A DNA stretch of 5,162 bases, taken from assembly GCA_024402755.1 (NCBI GenBank), contig JAKSTD010000043.1, forward strand, positions 1 through 5,162, read 5' to 3'. Made by a program: the position numbers and the translations under genes. This stretch comes from Alphaproteobacteria bacterium. Its GTDB lineage: Bacteria > Pseudomonadota > Alphaproteobacteria > Rs-D84. Of this stretch, positions 1-5,162 are shown one piece after another; positions within the stretch are counted from its first letter, which is position 1; each line of letters opens with the position of its first letter. The notes under the pieces were generated by a model. The model made no database searches. It saw nothing but the letters and a program-made list of their open reading frames with translations, and was not told where the DNA came from.

Positions 1-1302
1 TTGTTTTATGGTTTATGTGCTATGTTTGTAATTCGAAATGCGTATGCCATGGATTTGTCGTTAAAAGACGCAACAGATAAAATTGTTGCAGAGTCCAATG
101 ATGTAAAAAAAGCCGAGGCAAATGTAAAAAAAGCCAAAGCACAATTAAGCGCTGTTAATGCGAATCGTTGGATGTCAGTTGATGGGACAGTTTCTTATAT
201 GAATTTGATAGACCCGATTCATCCACTGGATTCGAATGGGGTAAAAATACCATCTGAAATCGGTGCAATGTTAGAACATTCTTTGCCGATGCCTTTGGGT
301 GAAATTCCAGACAATATGTTTACTGCGGGGGTTCAAATCACACAACCAATTTATACTTTTGGTAAAATTGGTAATGCGGTGGATGCAGTACATGATGCGA
401 TTGATATGTCCAGAGCTGCCCGCGAATTAACAAGACGCGAAGTTAAATATGCTGCGGCAAATTTATATTGGACCGCTAAAATGACTGATGGGATTGTGGC
501 GGCCGCGCAAAAAAACCTGGATAATGCACGTGCTGCACGCAAACATTTAACTGCTGCAGGTCGCGCCAATAAAAGCAATTTAATTAAAATTGAATCTGAT
601 ATTGCCACCAAAGAAATCAATTTGTCCGACGCGGAATTTAACCGCGACACAGCATATCGTATGTTAAAAATTATGGCTGGGATTGATGAAAGTGAAGAAA
701 TCGTTTTGACTGATGAATTTCCAGATTCCTTTGAACCGTTGACGACAGAAAAATTAAAATCTAATCCGGAATGGGATATTTATCAGAAGCAAATCAAGAT
801 GTATGAAGCAAATGCATCTTCTAAACGCGCCGGGGCATATCCAACATTGGCGGCAGTAGGTTCTTATTCTTACTATGCAATGGGAAAAGATGCGCAACAT
901 ATCTTTGACAAAGAAGGAAGCCAATCCGCATATTGGGGTCTGGCGCTGCAGGTTCCATTATTCAGTGGCGGTCTGCATTCTGCAAACGCAACTGTTGAAG
1001 CCATGAACGCAGAATCTGCCCGTCAAGATTTGGACAAGTCAAAAAAATTAAAAACCGAAGAATATAACACGGCAGTCAACAAATACAAACATCTTTGTGA
1101 TAATCTGGATAAATTAAATGAAGCGCATGATTTGGCACAAAAAGCATACGATGTATCTGCGAATCGTTTTGCAGCAGGGCAAACATCTGCTGTTGAATTG
1201 TCTGATGTATCCAGTGCTTTGTATCAAATGGATATGGCGCTGTTAAATGCAAAATACAATATTTTGATGTCAAAAGAATCTGTAAAAAAATTGGGTGAAT
1301 AA
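1..1302 (+). CDS. TolC-family outer membrane efflux channel, 5' end cut by the window
   Basis: Outer-membrane channel component of a tripartite export system. The frame is open from base 1, where TTG is probably not the start. The visible N-terminus (LFYGLCAMFVIRNAYA) looks like the hydrophobic core and A-Y-A cleavage site (near residue 16) of a signal peptide lacking its basic start, so the real start should lie a few codons upstream. Two outer-membrane-efflux-protein repeats follow, about residues 18-225 and 250-430. Family-typical motifs are QPIYTFGKIGNAV (115-127), a helical stretch AANLYWTAK (152-160), YPTLAAVGSYSYY (280-292), VPLFSGG (318-324), and a C-terminal helix with RFAAGQTSAVELSDVSSALY (389-408). 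Residues 58-110 fit the first outer-membrane beta-strand region. The length of 433 residues is normal for the family. The stop lies 1 base before the adaptor start, so the genes are probably co-translated. The family is clear; the exported substrate cannot be read from the sequence. Confidence 0.93.
   Translation: MFYGLCAMFVIRNAYAMDLSLKDATDKIVAESNDVKKAEANVKKAKAQLSAVNANRWMSVDGTVSYMNLIDPIHPLDSNGVKIPSEIGAMLEHSLPMPLGEIPDNMFTAGVQITQPIYTFGKIGNAVDAVHDAIDMSRAARELTRREVKYAAANLYWTAKMTDGIVAAAQKNLDNARAARKHLTAAGRANKSNLIKIESDIATKEINLSDAEFNRDTAYRMLKIMAGIDESEEIVLTDEFPDSFEPLTTEKLKSNPEWDIYQKQIKMYEANASSKRAGAYPTLAAVGSYSYYAMGKDAQHIFDKEGSQSAYWGLALQVPLFSGGLHSANATVEAMNAESARQDLDKSKKLKTEEYNTAVNKYKHLCDNLDKLNEAHDLAQKAYDVSANRFAAGQTSAVELSDVSSALYQMDMALLNAKYNILMSKESVKKLGE
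101..135 (+). repeat. 14-bp direct repeat encoding a coiled-coil heptad
   Basis: The 14-base word atgtaaaaaaagcc occurs at 101-114 and again at 122-135, a period of 21 bases or seven codons. It encodes two consecutive heptads, DVKKAEA and NVKKAKA (residues 34-47), in the first predicted helix of the TolC-like protein. The period matches the seven-residue coiled-coil repeat of TolC helices. It may be a small in-frame duplication or simple codon convergence. Nothing suggests a regulatory role. Confidence 0.6.
1293..1298 (+). promoter_or_regulatory. Shine-Dalgarno site deciding the adaptor start
   Basis: The sequence gggtga sits 5 bases before ATG 1304 and lies inside the last codons of the TolC gene. 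An alternative in-frame GTG at 1295 overlaps this site and has only an A-rich stretch before it with no purine-G core, so ATG 1304 is preferred. The arrangement suggests translational coupling between the channel and adaptor genes. Confidence 0.6.
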
Positions 1303-1303
1303 T

Positions 1304-1879
1304 ATGAATTACAAACAAAAAATTAATAATTTTATTAAAAGTTTAAACACAAAAAAATCTAAGAATATTATTTATACAATAATTATTGTTGCTGGTGTTT
1401 GTGCATTTGGATACAGATTTTTCGTTGTTGCACAAGAACACAGATTCCAAGTCTTTAATATCGTACGTAAAAATCTTGATAATGGAACGCCTGTAGAAAC
1501 AATCAAGGCAGAAAAAAAGAACGGCATTTTATATGAACCTTTGACAATAAAAAATAATACTGCTTTTATATCTGGGGCGCGTCTTAATATTTTTAAACCC
1601 GGGCAAAAATCTGGAAATTGCAAAATAGTTTCTGTATCGCGTAAAATTGATTTGGATACGGGTATGCATATTGTAAAAACTTCAAATTGTAAAAACGGTC
1701 TTCAATATATTGAAAAAGAAAAAATCGGTTTTTATGTTCCGGTATCTGCAATAACTGGAAACACTGTACACATTGCAAATAATGGCATTGCCGAGGTTCG
1801 CAAAATCGAAATAGCCGACCAAGATGCACAAAACGTATTGATTAAATCTGGCATTAACGAAGGCGATATTGTAAAATAA
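1304..1879 (+). CDS. Short membrane-anchored RND periplasmic adaptor (membrane fusion protein), reduced form
   Basis: A 191-residue protein with a lysine-rich cytoplasmic N-terminus, one transmembrane anchor (about 21-43) and a periplasmic remainder. Residues 105-125 (CKIVSVSRKIDLDTGMHIVK core) resemble the adaptor beta-barrel signature of the form G-x-V-x-x-I-x-x-x-D-x-x-T-G/R-x-x-x-V. Residues 144-190 (YVPVSAI, then HIANNGIAEVRKIEI, then SGINEGDIV) resemble the C-terminal membrane-proximal domain, usually written VPxxAV...VxVxxxGxAxxRxV...GLxxGDxV. Typical adaptors have 350-400 residues with two half-lipoyl domains flanking an alpha-hairpin. Here there is no room for the hairpin, and at most a remnant of the lipoyl region lies at 61-100. 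Cys106 and Cys129 are both periplasmic. The gene lies between the TolC and RND genes, which supports the assignment. Start chosen at ATG 1304 because of the upstream gggtga. The family is recognised from motifs and context; whether the short form is ancestral or truncated is unknown. Confidence 0.72.
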   Translation: MNYKQKINNFIKSLNTKKSKNIIYTIIIVAGVCAFGYRFFVVAQEHRFQVFNIVRKNLDNGTPVETIKAEKKNGILYEPLTIKNNTAFISGARLNIFKPGQKSGNCKIVSVSRKIDLDTGMHIVKTSNCKNGLQYIEKEKIGFYVPVSAITGNTVHIANNGIAEVRKIEIADQDAQNVLIKSGINEGDIVK

Positions 1880-1895
1880 CATAGGGGAAAAACAG

Positions 1896-3167
1896 ATGTT
1901 AAAATTCTTTATTCGTAAACCTGTCACAACAATTATGTTTGTTTTGTTTTTTGTCGTGTTGGGTATAGTATCTTTTCCAAAGATGAATATTGAACGCACA
2001 CCGTCTGTGGAATTTCCATATGTGACGGCTACATTTGTTTATCCTGGGGCATCAAGCGAAGAAATAGAAACACAAGTTGTAAAAAGAGCAGAAAATGCGA
2101 TGTCCGAAGTATCTGCTGTCAAAAAAATCACAAGCCAGGTTTATGAAAACAGCGCTTTTATTATGGCAGAATTTAATTTGGGTGTAAATGTTGATGACAA
2201 AGCAAATGAGGTAAAAGCAAAAATAGATGGTTTAGCTAATGATTTTCCAGATGATTTAAAACAACCTGTGATTGCAAAGTTAAATCCACTGCAGACACCA
2301 GTGTTGGATATTGTTATTCATAACGCAAATCCGCGCGATGTTGAAAAATATATTAATGACACACTGTCTAACAAAGTGACAGCCATAAAAGGCATCGCAT
2401 CCGTCACTACCTTTGGCGGTCGTCAACGTGCTGTCCGTATTGCAATGGATCCAGATTTAATGGCAGCACGCGGTGCAACAATTACGGATATAGTATCTGC
2501 AATCGCGATGCGTAATTTAAATGTTCCAGGCGGAAAAATAGAAACAGATACAAATTCTGAAAATGTAAGATTCGTTGGCGAATTTCAAAGCATTGACGAA
2601 ATCGCAAACCAAGAAATCACAACTGTCGAAGGTGAAACTTTTAAATTATCAGATATCGCATCCGTCACAGATTCAATGCGTGACATAGAAAAAGGCGCAA
2701 TATATAACGGTGAAAATGTTGTGATTATGTCCATTGTAAAGGCCAGCGATGGTAATGCGATTAAAATATCCGAAGCCTTGCGTAAAAAATTACCAGAATT
2801 CGAAGCTGATTTAAAATCACATTTTCCAGATGCAACAATGGAAATCGTTTCTGATTCATCAACCTATGTTTCCGAAGATACAGCTAGCACAATCACTGGA
2901 ATTATCTTGGGGGTTATATTTACTGTTTTGGTATTATTAGCATTTACACGTAATTGGCGTTCTACTGTTATTGCAGGTATTGTGATTCCTGCATCATTGC
3001 TTTCTGGATTTTTCTTGATGAACACATCTGGATTTACAATAAATTCAATGACTTTGTTGGCATACGCAACTGCACTGGGGACATTGGTATCAAATGCAAT
3101 TATTTTAATTGAATCGGCATTAAACGAATTACGGACGGAACACAAAAAGTTGCAATACCTGTGTTAG
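1896..3167 (+). CDS. RND permease, N-terminal half (TM1-TM4)
   Basis: Inner-membrane N-terminal half of an RND pump, 423 residues as read; the last 11 (RTEHKKLQYLC) are out-of-frame tail. ATG 1896 is preceded by the strong site aggggaa at 1883-1889. TM1 is about 11-29. The periplasmic porter and docking region is about 30-330, with family motifs YPGASSEEIE (49-58), KLNPLQTPVL (128-137) and GGRQRAVRIAMDPDLMAARG (174-193). TM2 is about 331-350, TM3 about 357-377 and TM4 about 384-405. TM4 reads GTLVSNAIILIE; the positions aligned with AcrB D407 and D408 are Ser399 and Asn400, while the following Glu406 is kept. The half ends in the cytoplasmic loop after TM4. On its own it lacks the second half needed for a working protomer, so function requires pairing with the C-terminal half or frameshifted read-through. 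Confidence 0.85.
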   Translation: MLKFFIRKPVTTIMFVLFFVVLGIVSFPKMNIERTPSVEFPYVTATFVYPGASSEEIETQVVKRAENAMSEVSAVKKITSQVYENSAFIMAEFNLGVNVDDKANEVKAKIDGLANDFPDDLKQPVIAKLNPLQTPVLDIVIHNANPRDVEKYINDTLSNKVTAIKGIASVTTFGGRQRAVRIAMDPDLMAARGATITDIVSAIAMRNLNVPGGKIETDTNSENVRFVGEFQSIDEIANQEITTVEGETFKLSDIASVTDSMRDIEKGAIYNGENVVIMSIVKASDGNAIKISEALRKKLPEFEADLKSHFPDATMEIVSDSSTYVSEDTASTITGIILGVIFTVLVLLAFTRNWRSTVIAGIVIPASLLSGFFLMNTSGFTINSMTLLAYATALGTLVSNAIILIESALNELRTEHKKLQYLC

Positions 3168-3171
3168 CAGG
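3129..3171 (+). other. Frame-break junction with slippery A-run and small hairpin
   Basis: The first frame loses family resemblance after codon 3129-3131 and the second gains it at about 3134. Between them is a short tandem acggacgga (3131-3139). Further on, C AAA AAG at 3143-3149 lies in the first frame as CAC-AAA-AAG; a -1 slip there would enter the second frame. A perfect 4-bp GC-rich stem, CCTG/CAGG with a 6-base loop, lies at 3158-3171, 8 bases beyond the A-run, with the first-frame stop TAG (3165-3167) inside it. These elements resemble -1 frameshift sites but are weak: the heptamer begins with C rather than A, and the stem is short. Confidence 0.4.
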
Positions 3172-4888
3172 GGTTGGAACAAATGTCGTGGTGTTCTTGC
3201 CATTGGCATTTATGGGCGGAATTGCGGGACAATTTATGTTGCAATTCGGTATGACGGTTGTGTATTTGACTTTGCTGTCTTTGCTGTTTTCGTTTACATT
3301 GACACCGATGATGATTGCAAAGTTATTAAAATTATCAAATAAAAAACAAGAAAATCAAAATGTAAAAGAAAACAAAACCAAAGATAACTCTTCACGTCTT
3401 CACAAATGGTATGAATATCAATCTCAACACCCGTGGTTGGTTGTTATTGGTGCAATAGTTGCGCTGATTTTATCTGCCCAGTTAATGAATTTTGTTGGTA
3501 ATGAATTTTCACCGTCAACAGATGCAAACGAAATCACAATTACTGCACGCACACCAATGGGCAGCGTTTATGCAAAATCAGAATCTGTGGCCAAGGAAAT
3601 AGATGCACGTTTAAAACAATTCCCAGAGATTGAATCTACTACGATAAAAATCGGGGACAAAGGATTACAAAATATCAGCATCAAATTATCACTGGTCGAT
3701 GTTTCGAAACGCAATATTTCTGATAAAAAATTAGCCCAGAAAATATTACCAACACTATCGGATATCCGTGATGCAGAAATCCAAATTCGTGCAGGTGAAA
3801 ATATTAACTCGTCTTCGGTAAGCGCTGATATAGTTTTAAATATATCAGGCGATGACGATGCGAAACGCGAAAAATATGCGAATCAAATAATTGATAGTGT
3901 AAACCAAATAGATGAAGTGCAAAGTGCCACATTGGCACAACAAACACCTGCTAATGAAATTCGTTTCGTTCCAGATGATGAAAAAATGAATTTCTGGGGT
4001 GTACAAAATTCTTATGCTGGCTCTACATTAAGAACCGCCCTGTTTGGAAATGACACATATAAATACAAAGAACACGGTGACGAATACCCAATCATTTTGG
4101 AATTTGAAAAACAATTCAAAAAACAGTCTATGTTTGACAGCGTTTATGTTAATTCTCAAAAAGGAATGGTTGCACTTTCACAACTGGGCAAACTGGAAAG
4201 CGTTCCCGCGACTTCGAATATTTATCGTGTAGATAAAAATCGCGTAACAGAAATAGATATTAATATCGGCAAATCAACAATCGGCCCCGTTCAAAACAAG
4301 ATTCAAGCCTTGCTGGACACAATAGATTGGGAACCAGGATATGGGGCTTCTTTTGCTGGTATGTCAGAAATTCAATCAGAAACCACAGGCGAAATCGCTC
4401 AAGCTTTTTTGCTGGCAACTATTTTAACATTTATGTTGTTGGCAGCGATTATGAATTCATTTGTACACCCATTCACAATTGCTACATCAATCATAACCAG
4501 TTTTGCTGGTGTGTTCGTTGTTCTGTTCTTGTCTGGTGCATCATTAAATATTGGTGCGATGTTGGCATTTATTATGTTGGTTGGCTTGGTGGTCAACAAT
4601 AATATTTTGGTTTTGGAACCCACGGTTCAACGCGTTCAAAATGGAGAAGATGCGAAAAAAGTATTGTGGTCAGAATTGATGGATAAAAAGCGTATGATTT
4701 GGATGACAACAATCGCAGTTGTCGCAGGTATGATTCCACAATTATGGTCTAATGACGGGATGAAGGTTGCGATGGGTGCTGTTATGATTGGTGGCATGTG
4801 TGCATCTTTGTTATGGACATTTACATTGACACCTGCTTTATTCTTCATCATGGAAAAATTGAGTAAAAAACTAAATGGTTCAAAATAA
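3161..4888 (+). CDS. RND permease, C-terminal half (TM5-TM12)
   Basis: C-terminal half of the same pump, 575 residues if started at GTG 3161. That start is doubtful: no Shine-Dalgarno sequence precedes it, and family-like sequence (DGTQKVAIPV) continues upstream in frame to about 3134. TM5 is about 2-20 (NVVVFLPLAFMGG), TM6 about 28-55, then a Lys/Asn-rich cytoplasmic linker (57-80) and TM7 about 92-110. The second periplasmic porter and docking loop is about 111-405, then TM8 about 411-431, TM9 436-458, TM10 463-485, TM11 512-528 and TM12 535-562. TM10 reads GLVVNNNILVLE; Asn479 aligns with AcrB Lys940. TM11 keeps a Thr (516) aligned with AcrB T978. GTG 3161 overlaps the end of the first half by 7 bases, which could allow reinitiation. 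The downstream HAD gene follows after 12 bases. Confidence 0.82.
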   Translation: MLAGVGTNVVVFLPLAFMGGIAGQFMLQFGMTVVYLTLLSLLFSFTLTPMMIAKLLKLSNKKQENQNVKENKTKDNSSRLHKWYEYQSQHPWLVVIGAIVALILSAQLMNFVGNEFSPSTDANEITITARTPMGSVYAKSESVAKEIDARLKQFPEIESTTIKIGDKGLQNISIKLSLVDVSKRNISDKKLAQKILPTLSDIRDAEIQIRAGENINSSSVSADIVLNISGDDDAKREKYANQIIDSVNQIDEVQSATLAQQTPANEIRFVPDDEKMNFWGVQNSYAGSTLRTALFGNDTYKYKEHGDEYPIILEFEKQFKKQSMFDSVYVNSQKGMVALSQLGKLESVPATSNIYRVDKNRVTEIDINIGKSTIGPVQNKIQALLDTIDWEPGYGASFAGMSEIQSETTGEIAQAFLLATILTFMLLAAIMNSFVHPFTIATSIITSFAGVFVVLFLSGASLNIGAMLAFIMLVGLVVNNNILVLEPTVQRVQNGEDAKKVLWSELMDKKRMIWMTTIAVVAGMIPQLWSNDGMKVAMGAVMIGGMCASLLWTFTLTPALFFIMEKLSKKLNGSK

Positions 4889-4900
4889 ACAGGATTAGAT

Positions 4901-5162
4901 ATGTTGCAAAAAAAAGATGTAGTCGTTTTCGATTTCGATGGAACACTGTCTGCTAGTGATTCTAATCGTGAATTTTTTAAATATTGCTTTAAACATTCAA
5001 TTCGCCCATGGCTGTTTCTGCCGTGTGTGATTGCTGGGGCTGTTGGTGCACGTCTTAATCATGGTGGCCTTTGGTGGCGTCAAACAATTCGCAATTTTAT
5101 CACACCGAAGATGGTTCGTGATTTTGCCAAAGATTGTATAAAAATACATAAAAAAAATCGCT
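4901..5162 (+). CDS. HAD-superfamily (IB-like) phosphatase, N-terminal part, 3' end cut by the window
   Basis: The frame runs from ATG 4901, preceded by agga at 4891-4894, through 87 complete codons to the window end without a stop. Residues 7-16 read VVVFDFDGTL, which is HAD motif I: Asp11 is the expected nucleophile and Asp13 the acid/base. The sequence then continues SASDSNREFFKYC, like the start of the helical cap in subclass IB enzymes (SerB-like and PgpC-like). Residues about 34-49, around WLFLPCVIAGAVGA, are hydrophobic. PgpC-type lipid phosphatases have a comparable membrane-associated segment at this position, so a membrane-linked phosphatase is possible. Motifs II-IV lie beyond the window, so substrate and completeness cannot be judged. 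The gene starts 12 bases after the RND stop, suggesting co-transcription. Superfamily assignment is firm, subfamily tentative. Confidence 0.85.
   Translation, partial: MLQKKDVVVFDFDGTLSASDSNREFFKYCFKHSIRPWLFLPCVIAGAVGARLNHGGLWWRQTIRNFITPKMVRDFAKDCIKIHKKNR

Larger units (their letters stand above)
1896..4888 (+). pseudogene. RND-family (HAE/AcrB-like) permease gene interrupted by a frameshift
   Basis: Read across both frames, the locus encodes one RND efflux permease of about 996 recognisable residues, close to the family's usual 1,000-1,050. The N-terminal part is TM1, a periplasmic porter loop and TM2-TM4 in the frame of base 1896. The C-terminal part is TM5-TM12 with the second periplasmic loop, in the frame of base 3161. 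Homology-like sequence ends in the first frame near base 3131 and resumes in the second near 3134 with DGTQKVAIPVLAGVGTN, well before the GTG at 3161. Family proteins typically have about 18 residues between the TM4 Glu (here codon 3111-3113) and the Gly of the GT motif (codon 3137-3139). Only 23 bases remain here, so 31 bases would restore both spacing and frame. No other stop or frameshift is present, so the lesion is recent, an assembly artefact, or tolerated. The two halves are also listed separately. Confidence 0.75.

Noticed and set aside
351..650. 99-codon open frame on the minus strand inside the TolC gene
   Set aside because: It lies opposite a strongly supported TolC coding frame, shows no recognisable domain, and its composition follows from the complementary codons.
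1295..1303. GTG 1295 as the adaptor start, adding three residues and overlapping TolC
   Set aside because: There is no Shine-Dalgarno sequence before it, whereas gggtga is well placed for ATG 1304.
2394..2668. 14-base word atcgcatccgtcac repeated at 2394-2407 and 2655-2668
   Set aside because: Both copies encode IASVT at separate places where RND porter domains commonly have similar residues; this is codon coincidence, with no sign of a mobile or regulatory repeat.
2864..3145. 93-codon minus-strand open frame across TM2-TM4 of the RND gene
   Set aside because: Antisense shadow of conserved membrane helices, with no recognisable domain and no support as a gene. It ends near the frame break but does not explain it.
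4327..4602. 91-codon + strand open frame inside the C-terminal RND half
   Set aside because: It overlaps TM8-TM10 of the RND frame, which has clear family motifs; the alternative reading is rich in Cys and Trp and has no family resemblance.
4889..4900. Possible terminator between the RND and HAD genes
   Set aside because: Only 12 bases are available, with no inverted repeat or T-run; they hold the HAD ribosome site.

Overview
The window is AT-rich, gene-dense bacterial DNA with every recognisable gene on the + strand. It reads as one operon encoding a tripartite RND-type envelope export system plus a downstream HAD hydrolase. The system implies a two-membrane (Gram-negative-type) cell. The A/T-rich, lysine- and asparagine-rich coding style and the short adaptor type would fit an AT-rich, host- or gut-associated alphaproteobacterium. 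That taxonomic guess is an inference with low confidence; no rRNA or other marker gene is present.

Layout. Positions 1-1302 carry a TolC-family outer-membrane channel whose first codons are cut by the window edge. Positions 1304-1879 carry a very short (191 aa) membrane-anchored periplasmic adaptor that starts 1 base after the TolC stop. Positions 1896-4888 carry an RND inner-membrane permease split into two reading frames at about 3129-3137. Both halves are otherwise well preserved. The canonical spacing of the TM4-TM5 loop suggests that about 31 bases are missing at the junction. From 4901 to the window end is the N-terminal part of a HAD-superfamily phosphatase with an intact DFDGT motif and a hydrophobic segment. 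Gaps between genes are 1, 16 and 12 bases, each start has a Shine-Dalgarno-like sequence, and no terminator or promoter is visible. The promoter must lie upstream of the window.

How the parts would work together. In the family, the RND permease collects substrate from the periplasm or inner membrane using the proton gradient, the adaptor bridges it to TolC, and TolC opens to the outside. Three things here depart from that picture. The permease is broken or split. The residues aligned with the AcrB proton-relay charges (D407, D408, K940) are Ser, Asn and Asn. The adaptor keeps only beta-barrel-like and membrane-proximal-like segments, with no room for the alpha-helical hairpin that normally contacts TolC. 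Either this is a divergent pump subfamily with a recent lesion, or it is a system in decay. No mobile element, CRISPR array, tRNA or rRNA was seen, and no intergenic stretch exceeds 16 bases.
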